This document shows, one piece after another, positions 8,415-16,881 of a stretch of 64,000 nt of DNA. This stretch comes from Acinetobacter sp. WCHA45. Lineage in GTDB: Bacteria; Pseudomonadota; Gammaproteobacteria; Pseudomonadales; Moraxellaceae. How positions within the stretch are numbered: position 1 is the stretch's first letter; each line of letters starts with the position of its first letter. The notes below the pieces were generated by a model. That model did not search any database, had not been told where the DNA came from, and saw only the letters and a program-made list of their open reading frames with translations. The position numbers and the translations under genes were made by a program. The DNA is taken from assembly GCF_002165255.2 (NCBI RefSeq), contig NZ_CP028561.1, positions 2,232,001 through 2,296,000 of the forward strand, written 5' to 3'.

Positions 8415-8560
8415 TTAAAATCTTAAGTTTTTTTAAAATTAGACTTCTTATATTTATTTTAATTATAAAAATTAGAATTATGTAAGAGGTCTTTTATCAT
8501 TCTTAAGTAAAAGTATAATTTCGTTCAATGCAATATTTTATAAAATATTAAAGTGATACT

Positions 8561-9520
8561 ATGAATGGACATTGCATTAATATCGCAATTTCAGGTATAA
8601 GTTTAAAAGTCTCAGATGAACTAAAAATAGAACTTAGGAAAACAATACCTAATGAGTTTGGCATCAACTGGATCAATATTTCAGACCCAAATCTCGATTT
8701 ATTATTAATAAATGAAAACTTTTTTGATACTGAAGGTATCCAACGTATTATTCAACAAAAACAATTACCATGTTTAAAAATTTCTAAGGGGCAAGGTTCT
8801 TGCCAAATCGATGAGGACAACACACTCTACCTTCCCTTTCAACAAACGGATGCCTTAAAGAATTGGATACAGCTTAGACTGCTAAGTTATATTTCTAATC
8901 AACAACCTAAAAATGATTTTCTATCTAATCATAATGCTGTAAGTGAAAAGTTTTTAAAGGATATGCTAAACCCTGAAAATGCTCGTCTTCATCTTTTTGA
9001 TGATCATGGGACTTTAGCGATCATTGATACACGTAGTCAGATTGCATGGTTAGAACCAACTCGCATACACACGCAAACCAATCATAGCTTTAAATATGAA
9101 TTTGCGACCACTTTTGATTGCACAAAAGTTTCTCGTAAAGTTGAATATGACTTACAGGATTGGTTATGGAATTTATTTTGGCATTCTTTAGATTTTCAAA
9201 GACTTGCGCCGAATGAAAATGAATATTTTAAAATTGAACATTGGCCTCAACCTAGTCAAAGTACGGATCGAAAAATTATACTTTTGCTTTCAGCATGTTT
9301 TATACAAGGAGCTCAACTTTCACAAGTGGCAACGCAATTAAAAATCCCAATTCAAACGGTTCAACAATTTATTGCTGCCTGCATCATTTCAAATAATGGA
9401 GACATTATTCCAGCAACAGAAAGTCATTATTTGAAATCAGAAGCAGCCGAACAGCCTGTTGAAGAACACAACTTTTTTAATAAATTTTTCGGCAAAATTA
9501 GACGCCGATTTGGGCTTTAA
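8561..9520 (+). CDS. Receiver-like/HTH-like protein of the GTPase module, function unknown
   Basis: 319 residues, not recognised as a named family. Residues 1-105 alternate strands and helices with LDLLLINENFF, LPCLKISKG and LYLPFQQTDALKNWI, which recalls a degenerate response-regulator receiver domain. A middle region (about 125-215) carries Trp-rich strands. Residues about 235-285 (LSACFIQGAQLSQVATQLKI then PIQTVQQFIAACII) look like a helix-turn-helix or winged helix, followed by a basic amphipathic tail FFNKFFGKIRRRFGL. In Streptomyces conservons the gene before the GTPase encodes a DUF742 winged-helix protein (CvnC); this may be the counterpart. That is inference from order and fold impression. 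It lies 8 bases before the GTPase gene. Confidence 0.6.
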   Translation: MNGHCINIAISGISLKVSDELKIELRKTIPNEFGINWINISDPNLDLLLINENFFDTEGIQRIIQQKQLPCLKISKGQGSCQIDEDNTLYLPFQQTDALKNWIQLRLLSYISNQQPKNDFLSNHNAVSEKFLKDMLNPENARLHLFDDHGTLAIIDTRSQIAWLEPTRIHTQTNHSFKYEFATTFDCTKVSRKVEYDLQDWLWNLFWHSLDFQRLAPNENEYFKIEHWPQPSQSTDRKIILLLSACFIQGAQLSQVATQLKIPIQTVQQFIAACIISNNGDIIPATESHYLKSEAAEQPVEEHNFFNKFFGKIRRRFGL

Positions 9521-9528
9521 GGAATTAT

Positions 9529-10071
9529 ATGATTTTACAACAATATAAGATTGTATTTGCTGGAAGTATGGGTGCTGGAAAAACTGAAGCGATAAGATCA
9601 CTTTCTGAAGTTCCAGTACTCGCAACTGAGGCATTCAATACAGATAGCCAGGCTCATAATAAAATGCAAACTACGGTTGGCATTGATTATGGTGAAATTA
9701 CCTTAGATGATGGTGTCAAAATCGGACTATATGGCACACCAGGTCAAACCCGTTTTGATTTTATATGGCCAGTGATTTGCCAAGGTGCTCTTGGTGTTAT
9801 TATTTTAATAGATCATAATAGTAAACTCCCACTTGATGAACTTGAGGGGTATTTAGATACATTTAAAGACTATACAAAAAATATATCAATTGGTATTACT
9901 CATATTGATGAGAACAAAGGTCAGCCAACTTCCATTTATCGGGAGTGGCTGATCCAGAATGAGTATCAATATCCCCTGTTTTTTATTGATGCGCGTAAAC
10001 AGGAGCATGTTCTGCTCATGATTGAATCACTCATCGCGGCATTAGAAGTCAATTTAAGAGCAACAAATTAA
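9529..10071 (+). CDS. Ras-like small GTPase, CvnD/MglA type (COG2229-like)
   Basis: 180 residues, a complete single-domain G protein. P-loop GSMGAGKT (12-19). Possible switch I residues are TT (48-49). The G3 region reads YGTPGQTRF (68-76): the usual DxxGQ aspartate is replaced by a Thr-Pro pair, the hallmark of prokaryotic CvnD/MglA-like GTPases. ALGVIILID is a core strand, and the G4 position reads THID (124-127) instead of NKxD. No effector domain is fused. It is flanked by a receiver/HTH-like gene and a second roadblock gene, the usual regulators of this class. It probably toggles between GDP and GTP states to control localisation, motility or signalling; nothing in the sequence names the output. 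Confidence 0.85.
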   Translation: MILQQYKIVFAGSMGAGKTEAIRSLSEVPVLATEAFNTDSQAHNKMQTTVGIDYGEITLDDGVKIGLYGTPGQTRFDFIWPVICQGALGVIILIDHNSKLPLDELEGYLDTFKDYTKNISIGITHIDENKGQPTSIYREWLIQNEYQYPLFFIDARKQEHVLLMIESLIAALEVNLRATN

Positions 10072-10093
10072 TCACTTCATAAAGAGAAGAATT

Positions 10094-10513
10094 ATGTTCA
10101 GTATTCCGAGCCAACAACGCACTGCGCCAAAAGAACTCATTCAATTAGCAAAAATACAGGCGAATGACATCTTAACGAATATCCGTGGTATTGATTACAT
10201 TATGCTTTGTTCTACTGATGGCTTTGAATTGGCATCAATCTATAAAAAGAATCCTTATAACAGCACCAAGTTAGCTGCTGTAAGTAGTTCAATTTTAGCA
10301 ATGGTCAGTGCATTTTTAAATGAAATTCATTTAACTGGATGTCAGAGTATCACGCTTGATGCTGAAAATGGTAAAGCAATCCTAACTTCGATTCCTGCAC
10401 CACACCATCCGATGGTGATGGTGACATTAAGTAATAAAGACGTTCTTTTAGGACAATTACTTTATAGCTTAAAACAGGCTAGTGCAGCGATTGTAGCCGC
10501 TGATCAAACATAA
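10094..10513 (+). CDS. Roadblock/LC7 domain protein (second of the GTPase module)
   Basis: 139 residues. Roadblock/LC7 fold: helix ELIQLAKIQANDILTNIRGI, strand DYIMLCSTDGFELASI, a long helix LAAVSSSILAMVSAFLNEI, strands SITLDAENGKAILTSIP and MVMVTLSNKDVLLGQLLYSL. This matches MglB/CvnB-type partners more clearly than the first gene of the cluster. It follows the GTPase by 22 bases and the operon ends at the 10581 terminator. A role as GTPase-activating or scaffold dimer is inferred from the family. Confidence 0.82.
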   Translation: MFSIPSQQRTAPKELIQLAKIQANDILTNIRGIDYIMLCSTDGFELASIYKKNPYNSTKLAAVSSSILAMVSAFLNEIHLTGCQSITLDAENGKAILTSIPAPHHPMVMVTLSNKDVLLGQLLYSLKQASAAIVAADQT

Positions 10514-10580
10514 TCCTTAACTCATTGATTAATCCGAAAGGCAATTCTACACACTCACTGATCACGGTTGAAAAGCTATT

Positions 10581-10615
10581 AAAAAGCTAGGCGTGGAACC
10601 TAGCTTTTTAATTTA
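10581..10615. terminator. Bidirectional terminator between the GTPase module and atuF
   Basis: Stem AAAAAGCTAGG / CCTAGCTTTTT (10581-10591, 10599-10609), 7-base loop. T runs on both strands serve the converging units. Confidence 0.9.
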
Positions 10616-10621
10616 CACATT

Positions 10622-12568
10622 TTATGCAATTGCGACATTTAATAATAATTGTCGTTTTTTCACTTGTTGTCCAATTTGACCAATCAGCTCATCTACCACG
10701 CCGTCAACATCCGACTTGATTTGTTGCTGGATTTTCATAGCCTCCAGAATCAATAAGGTTTGTCCCTTAACAACCGCGTCTCCAGCATTAACCAATAGAT
10801 TCACAATCGCCCCATCCATCGGCGCACGGATTTTACCATCCCCTACCACTTCAGCAGCTTCAGGTGCAGCATAGGTGATATTTTCAATCACTAAATTACC
10901 ATTTGCTGTATCTAAATAGAGTTGGTTTTGATCAAGTACATAACTCAATTTACGGCGCACGCCATCAACCTTATAGATGATCTGAGTATCACTTATCTCA
11001 ACCACATCCACCGTACTTTGCTGATCACATAATCGCACGGTAACTTGCTGTTGATCCATTTCGACTTGTAGTGACAGTTGTTGATCTGCACATTTCAACT
11101 TTAATGGTAGCGGCGTTGCAATACCTGTTTGCCATGCCGTTTTTGAAGCCTTGTGTTGCGCAAATAGTGTTGCTGCAATCGCTAAACTTTCGAGGGTTGG
11201 AACTTGTTGATGTAGGCTAACATCATCCTGAAAATGCTGCTGGATAAATGCAGTATTGGTATCACCCGCCACAATAATCGGATGCCGCAATAAATTTACC
11301 AAAAATTGTTTATTGCTATTTACACCAAGCAATACACAATCATCTACTGCACGCGCTAATAGACGAATCGCATCCTGACGGGTTTTACCATAGGCAATCA
11401 CCTTCGCGACCATCGGATCATAGAATGGGCTAATTTCACCCGCCTCTAACATGCCATGATCAATACGGACATTAGGCAACGCCGCAGGCTGCCAACGTAA
11501 TACTTTTCCCGTTTGTGGCAAGAAGTCCTGACGTGGATCTTCGGCATATAAGCGTACTTCAATCGCATGGCCATTTAGAGTCAGTTCATGTTGTTGTAAC
11601 GGCAGAGTTTCACCATTGGCGACACGCAGTTGCCACTCGACCAAATCTAGTCCCGTAATCATTTCTGTCACAGGATGCTCAACTTGTAAACGAGTATTCA
11701 TTTCAAGGAAATAAAATTCGCCAGACTGATCCAGTAAAAATTCAACCGTACCTGCGCCGATATAATCACAGGATTTTGCTGCCGCCACCGCAGCCTCTCC
11801 CATTTTTTGGCGTAACTCAGATGTCATTACTGGGCATGGTGCTTCTTCCACCACTTTTTGATGACGGCGTTGAATTGAGCAATCTCTTTCAAACAAATAA
11901 ACATAATTGCCATGTGTGTCACCAAACACTTGGATCTCTACATGACGAGGTGCGATCACCGCTTTTTCAATAATTAACTCACCTGAACCAAAGGCATTTT
12001 CGGCCTCTGAACGTGCAGTTTTTAAAGCTTCCAACAAATCAACAGACTGCTGCACCAAACGCATGCCACGTCCACCACCACCAGCAGATGCTTTGACCAT
12101 CAATGGAAAACCAATTTTTTCCGCTTGCTCAGCCAAGTATTCAATCTCTTGCTGATCACCCTCATAACCAGGTACACACGGTACACCCGCTTCAATCATG
12201 GCAATTTTAGATAAACGCTTACTGCCCATTAAATGAATCGCAGCGGCGTTTGGCCCAATAAAGGTGATACCGTTGTCGCTACAAGCTTGGGCAAAATCGG
12301 TATTTTCAGACAAGAAACCATAACCAGGATGGACCGCATCTGCGCCTGTCTTTTTGCAGGCTTCAATGATATTGGTGATCGACAAATAAGATTCTGAAAC
12401 TTTAGATGGCCCGATATAAACCGCCTCATCGGCAACTTGAACATGGCGTGCATTTTCATCTGCATCTGAATACACAGCAACGGTCTGATAGCCCATTGCT
12501 TTGGCCGTTTGCATCACACGAACTGCGATTTCACCACGATTTGCAACTAAAACTTTTGAAAATTTCAT
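10622..12568 (-). CDS. atuF: Geranyl-CoA carboxylase alpha (biotin carboxylase/BCCP) subunit AtuF
   Basis: 648 residues. The order is biotin carboxylase (about 1-445: KVLVANRGEIAVRVM, ATP-grasp GGGGRGMRLV, catalytic EMNTRLQVEHPVTE), a linker BT-type domain, and a C-terminal biotinyl domain (about 575-648). The biotin site reads EAMKI (Lys about 612) rather than the usual AMKM. Biotin-dependent acyl-CoA carboxylase alpha subunits for methylcrotonyl-, geranyl- and propionyl-CoA look alike. The assignment to geranyl-CoA rests on the atuABCDE neighbours. Its ATG overlaps the atuE stop by one base, implying coupling. It would carboxylate geranyl-CoA with AtuC. Confidence 0.85.
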   Translation of the reverse strand: MKFSKVLVANRGEIAVRVMQTAKAMGYQTVAVYSDADENARHVQVADEAVYIGPSKVSESYLSITNIIEACKKTGADAVHPGYGFLSENTDFAQACSDNGITFIGPNAAAIHLMGSKRLSKIAMIEAGVPCVPGYEGDQQEIEYLAEQAEKIGFPLMVKASAGGGGRGMRLVQQSVDLLEALKTARSEAENAFGSGELIIEKAVIAPRHVEIQVFGDTHGNYVYLFERDCSIQRRHQKVVEEAPCPVMTSELRQKMGEAAVAAAKSCDYIGAGTVEFLLDQSGEFYFLEMNTRLQVEHPVTEMITGLDLVEWQLRVANGETLPLQQHELTLNGHAIEVRLYAEDPRQDFLPQTGKVLRWQPAALPNVRIDHGMLEAGEISPFYDPMVAKVIAYGKTRQDAIRLLARAVDDCVLLGVNSNKQFLVNLLRHPIIVAGDTNTAFIQQHFQDDVSLHQQVPTLESLAIAATLFAQHKASKTAWQTGIATPLPLKLKCADQQLSLQVEMDQQQVTVRLCDQQSTVDVVEISDTQIIYKVDGVRRKLSYVLDQNQLYLDTANGNLVIENITYAAPEAAEVVGDGKIRAPMDGAIVNLLVNAGDAVVKGQTLLILEAMKIQQQIKSDVDGVVDELIGQIGQQVKKRQLLLNVAIA

Positions 12569-13392
12569 TATTGCTCAGTCCAAGTTGGTAAACGTTTTTG
12601 AATAAATGCCATCGTGCCTTCTTGCCCCTCTACCCCACCAACGGCTTGAGCAAACTGCTGTGCAGCATCGTCAAGTAAAGAATCTAGAGGCTCATTTAAC
12701 GTCCGATGTAGCAATGCCTTGGTGTTTCGAGATGCCATCGGTGCAGCACGTTTGATCTGTTGAACGGTATCAGTAAGTAATTGCTCAAGCTCAGCGTCAT
12801 CACGCACAACTTCATGTATCACACCTAACTTCTGCGCAGTCTCACCATTAAAACGTGAACCTAACAGTGCCAAACGACGGGCTTGAGTCAGTCCAATCCG
12901 TTTCACCACGAATGGTGCAATTTGAGCAGGTAATACCCCAAGACCTGTTTCAGGTAAGCCAAACTGAGCATTATCACGACTAATCGCTATATCAGAGACA
13001 CATGCTAAACCAAAGCCACCGCCGAGCACTGCCCCTTCTAAAATTGCAACAACCGTTTGAGGAGCTTGATCAACTTGTTCAATCATGGCACCAAAACGGC
13101 GGTTAAAATCAACATAAGGCTGTAAACTGCCCACATTCGCCACTTCAACACGCAAAGCTGCCATATCTTTAATATCACCACCTGCACAGAAATGCCCGCC
13201 TTTTCCACGCAGGATTACGGCACGAATCGAGCTATCTTCGGCAATATAAGCAAAGACCTGCTGAATGGCATTGACCATGTTGAGACTCATGGCATTACGG
13301 CTTTCAGGTCGGTTCAACCATAGCGTTAAAATACTGCCTTGTCGTTCAAGCTGGATGCTGTCATCCACTTGTAAAGTATCCAGATTACTCAT
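12568..13392 (-). CDS. atuE: Isohexenylglutaconyl-CoA hydratase AtuE (enoyl-CoA hydratase family)
   Basis: 274 residues, crotonase fold. Oxyanion-hole segments RGKGGHFCAGGDIKDM and AILEGAVLGGGFGLACVSDIAI are intact, followed by FGLPETGLGVLPAQIAPFVVKRIG. In the Atu pathway this enzyme hydrates the carboxylation product before cleavage. Methylglutaconyl-CoA hydratase (LiuC) is the main alternative, made less likely by the AtuA/AtuB context. It has its own promoter with a perfect 15-bp palindrome upstream and is coupled to atuF. Confidence 0.82.
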   Translation of the reverse strand: MSNLDTLQVDDSIQLERQGSILTLWLNRPESRNAMSLNMVNAIQQVFAYIAEDSSIRAVILRGKGGHFCAGGDIKDMAALRVEVANVGSLQPYVDFNRRFGAMIEQVDQAPQTVVAILEGAVLGGGFGLACVSDIAISRDNAQFGLPETGLGVLPAQIAPFVVKRIGLTQARRLALLGSRFNGETAQKLGVIHEVVRDDAELEQLLTDTVQQIKRAAPMASRNTKALLHRTLNEPLDSLLDDAAQQFAQAVGGVEGQEGTMAFIQKRLPTWTEQ

Positions 13393-13571
13393 TTTATTCC
13401 TAATTTTTCATTCTTAATCACAGGTTAGCTATACAGGATCAACGTCATACGCAACCACATGATCACAGGGGCAGCATTACCTGGATCAAAGATCCTTGCC
13501 CAACATATGACATTGTTATAGCCTAGATGACCATGACCTCAGCCCCTCAAATCAACCCAGCCATGCTTCAC

Positions 13572-13616
13572 AATATATCCCCACTTCACAAACCAAGCAA
13601 GTGCTTGGTTTGTGAA
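13572..13616 (-). promoter_or_regulatory. AtuR-type operator and promoter of atuEF
   Basis: A perfect 15-bp inverted repeat with 2-base centre spans 13585-13616 (core CCAAGCA-AG-TGCTTGG). On the minus strand TTGCTT within it (13600-13595) acts as -35, with a 17-base spacer and TATATT (13577-13572) as -10. The same core occurs upstream of atuA/atuR and of the dehydrogenase at 28695. Confidence 0.75.
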
Positions 13617-13626
13617 ATAAGCATTA

Positions 13627-16479
13627 TCATGCGTGATTAGCTTTGGCGGTACGCACCACAGCGTCTATATCTACCTCATCAATTTGATGAGGTGGAATAA
13701 ACTGTTGGGCATAATCCAGCCATAAACGACTTTGGACAAAATAGATAAACAGTGTACGGTCAAGATGATTTTCCTGACACATTTTTGCCATGATCATCAG
13801 CGACTCAGAAATGGTTTTGGCAGATTTGTAAGGACGATCCGCGGCAGTGAGCGCCTCAAAGACATCGGCCAATGCCAGAACACGCTCCTCAACAGACATT
13901 TGTGCCGCTTGTAAGCGTCTTGGATAACCCTGTCCATCCATACGTTCATGATGGTTAGTGGCAAGGTCGGGAATACGCTGCAAATGCTTGGGCCAAGGTA
14001 ATTTGGTCAGCATAATCAGGGTCTGGACGATATGATTGTTAATCGCAAAACGATCTTCGTTGGTCAGTGTCCCTCGGCGAATACTGAGATTATAAATTTC
14101 CCCAGTATTTCTTTGGTAATGTGGAAGTTGCATGTCAAAACCATGCATGTTTAATGGATCATCCCGCTCTACATGGGGTTTATAATTTTCATCCCATGCA
14201 ACGATATGCTCAGGTTTATCTGCCAATAGTCGCTCCTGTACGGGGAGTGGCGGCGCAGGATGATGATAAAGTGACTGTTCCAGTAGCGATAGCCCAAGAC
14301 GGTTATCAAAATGACGTAACCATGTTCGCTGCCCGATCTGTTCTAAACGTAAAATCGTCTCATCACTTAAAAATTCCCCTCCAATATTGCATTTGGCAAT
14401 AAAGGCAAAATCATCCTGTAGTTGCGCATACTGTGCATCACGCTGAGCTTCTGCACATGCCTGTTCTGTTCCTGTCAGTTGAGCCTTTAGACACGCTATC
14501 TCGGCATCACGATATAACACTTCAAAACGGGTACGGATTTCATGGATACGGTTGTACAAGGTTTCCAGTTTGGTGGCTTTGTCAATAATATGTTCAGGCG
14601 TGGTAATCTTACCACAGTCATGTAGCCATGCTGCCAGACGGAAAGCCTCACGATCATCCGCATTGCAATGGAAATCAGCATATTGCCCTTGTGTTTCTGC
14701 TGACAAGTGATCCACAATCATCATTGCCAGTTTGGGCACACGACGACAATGGCCTCCTGTATGGGCACTCTTAGTATCAATCGCATCGGCAAGAACCAGA
14801 ATGAAAGCCTCCAGAAGCGCTTTCTGTGATTCAATCAATTGCCTTGTTTCAATTGGAATTGCCAACATTCCAGTTAATCGTTCACTAAAAATCAGGAAGT
14901 TTTGTGACGTATGTTCATGATCACCTTTATGCTCTAAAATCACATAACCCAGAATGTGTCCATCACGCCCGCGTATGGCAAAGGCCTGACACAGGGCATG
15001 GCGGTTAGGCTGCTGATTCTCAATGTTACCCAATTGTGCCGCAACGGCATCCACCTGATCTTGTCGTCCATAGGCGGCTTTTTTTTGCCAACTGTTATCT
15101 TTTGACTGGTAAAGATACACTGCGCCACTATCACAACGAACGGCCTCTACAAACAACCGAAGTACTTTATTCAGCATGGTATCAATCTGCGGTTCAGCTT
15201 GCAGTACCTGACTGATTTTTAACAATGCTTCCATGGTACGGCTCACATCATCCGTAACATCCGTCAGTTGATAGGCTTCATACAACAAACTAAACTCAGG
15301 GCTAGGACGACTAAAATCAAAATGTGACATCTGCCGAACACGACGAATATGCTGTTCAATAATCTGGCCAATACGATGTCCAAGCCATGCTCCCAAAGCA
15401 AGAAGCAACATCCCCAAAACAATCGCAATCCCAATCATCTGGCGACGATAAACAGGCAAATCCTTGAGTAACTCTTGACTTGGAATGGCAACCAATAGCT
15501 GTAGCCCCAGTTCACGATATTGGGCAAGTTCAATCTTCCGTCCCAACCATTGTTGATCATCAGCCTGATAGGTCATTACCTGAGTTTGTGATGGTAACTG
15601 CCACAACTGTAATAAGGCTGTGTTTTCCAGATGTTGCAGTGCAGGGGCTTGTGTGTTGGATGTGGCTTGATCAATAGCTGAACCCATATTGACCCCAATC
15701 ACTTCGCCCTGACTATCCACCAATGCAATTTGACTATGGGGGGTAATACTCAATTGTTGCAGTGCATCCTTAATTCCATTTAAGGGTAAATCCATCGCAA
15801 CAATCGCATGGGAATTACTGCTGCGCATGGAAAGTGTTATACCCATCAAAGGTGTATCTGCATAAATATAGGGTTTTGAAATGGCAACATCTGTGGTGGC
15901 AAGCGCATTGTTATACCAGGGACGTTGCCGAGGATCATACACATAGTCGGGATCTATACGTTGCTCAATCAGGTTGAGCTGCTGATCATAGAATAAAAGT
16001 TGGTGTGTACGCTTTTCTCCTACCTGTCCCAACAATGTGCGAACCACGTATTTTGCGTGTTCTGGTGCGCGATAGCTCTGACGTAATGTCGCCTTGGTTA
16101 ATGGACTCACCAGAAAATAATCACCATTATCATACCCAATATACACAGCCGTTAATAATGGATTGGCATACAAATTGGTAGTAAAGGCCTCTAGGCGTTG
16201 CAACCGCTGGGGCAATGTGCTGGCTTCAACCACAGGATCAAAGGCCAGAACGCGCAGCAATGCTTCAGCAGGATCAATAATTTGTTGTACTTTTTGTTCC
16301 GTGATTTGACTGGTCATTTCCGCCTTGCTAGTTGCGGCATCCAGAAGCAAAGTCTTTGCCTCAAACCAGTTAACTGTTGTAAAAGTGACGGATGTCAATG
16401 TGATGGCAATGATCATCATCATGGTCATCACCATGCGAATACGCCATTTATGTTGGAGCCGCTGCATTATGCTTTGCAT
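13627..16479 (-). CDS. Membrane HD-GYP protein (Cache, GAF, HD-GYP), c-di-GMP phosphodiesterase
   Basis: 950 residues from ATG 16479, which has GGAAC well placed; an in-frame TTG lies at 16515. The order is a membrane helix near the N-terminus (VMTMMMIIAITLTSVTF), a periplasmic dCache-like sensor (about 45-345, with RPWYNNALA and DLPLNGIKD), a second helix (GIAIVLGMLLLALGAWLG), a GAF domain (about 420-550), then HD-GYP with HTGGHCRRV, HDCGK, HHERMDGQGYP and ADVFEALTAADRPYK. An extra stretch of about 150 residues sits between HDCGK and the second HD-GYP half. HD and GYP residues are intact, so c-di-GMP hydrolysis is expected. It sits between atuD and atuE in the same orientation, which is odd for a catabolic cluster. 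Confidence 0.88.
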   Translation of the reverse strand: MQSIMQRLQHKWRIRMVMTMMMIIAITLTSVTFTTVNWFEAKTLLLDAATSKAEMTSQITEQKVQQIIDPAEALLRVLAFDPVVEASTLPQRLQRLEAFTTNLYANPLLTAVYIGYDNGDYFLVSPLTKATLRQSYRAPEHAKYVVRTLLGQVGEKRTHQLLFYDQQLNLIEQRIDPDYVYDPRQRPWYNNALATTDVAISKPYIYADTPLMGITLSMRSSNSHAIVAMDLPLNGIKDALQQLSITPHSQIALVDSQGEVIGVNMGSAIDQATSNTQAPALQHLENTALLQLWQLPSQTQVMTYQADDQQWLGRKIELAQYRELGLQLLVAIPSQELLKDLPVYRRQMIGIAIVLGMLLLALGAWLGHRIGQIIEQHIRRVRQMSHFDFSRPSPEFSLLYEAYQLTDVTDDVSRTMEALLKISQVLQAEPQIDTMLNKVLRLFVEAVRCDSGAVYLYQSKDNSWQKKAAYGRQDQVDAVAAQLGNIENQQPNRHALCQAFAIRGRDGHILGYVILEHKGDHEHTSQNFLIFSERLTGMLAIPIETRQLIESQKALLEAFILVLADAIDTKSAHTGGHCRRVPKLAMMIVDHLSAETQGQYADFHCNADDREAFRLAAWLHDCGKITTPEHIIDKATKLETLYNRIHEIRTRFEVLYRDAEIACLKAQLTGTEQACAEAQRDAQYAQLQDDFAFIAKCNIGGEFLSDETILRLEQIGQRTWLRHFDNRLGLSLLEQSLYHHPAPPLPVQERLLADKPEHIVAWDENYKPHVERDDPLNMHGFDMQLPHYQRNTGEIYNLSIRRGTLTNEDRFAINNHIVQTLIMLTKLPWPKHLQRIPDLATNHHERMDGQGYPRRLQAAQMSVEERVLALADVFEALTAADRPYKSAKTISESLMIMAKMCQENHLDRTLFIYFVQSRLWLDYAQQFIPPHQIDEVDIDAVVRTAKANHA

Positions 16480-16881
16480 ATCTTTGTTCCATGTGTTGTA
16501 TGTTGCACACGACAAAAGGCCAATATTTTTTTAAATATTCTGGGTATTTGTATAACATTCTATTTTAGTAGGTCATCACAAACATCATAAGTGAATACCC
16601 TGAACATGACAATCTAGAGGGAAAAAATTGCGATGAATTGAAAAAATTAAATAATTGATATCAAATAAATATTGATGTTTTTATAAAGATTTCACAACTA
16701 TTGTTATAGGTAAAATATTTCGTTTTATTATCGGGATAATGCAAAGCCACACTTTAGCTACTTGATGTATAACAATCTTTCAGTATTTTTAATTTTACCT
16801 TTCTAAATCCTCCCTACCACGATGCTTAAGCCGCATCTCAGGGAGGATTTAGACATAGCTAAAATATAAATTAACTTTAGA
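16480..16881. other. Intergenic region upstream of the HD-GYP gene and downstream of atuD
   Basis: AT-rich. It should carry the HD-GYP promoter, but I could not fix one. The atuD side contains the inverted repeat at 16805-16850. No coding frame is supported. Confidence 0.5.
16805..16850. repeat. REP-like palindrome or terminator after atuD
   Basis: AAATCCTCCCT / AGGGAGGATTT (16805-16815, 16840-16850) enclose a second stem GATGC / GCATC. The position just after the atuD stop suggests a terminator, but the T tract is poor. The composition resembles the 18068-18100 and 47167-47228 elements. Confidence 0.55.

Noticed and set aside
14121..14402. 93-codon plus-strand frame opposite the HD-GYP gene
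   Set aside because: Shadow frame; the opposite strand encodes the intact HD-GYP motifs.
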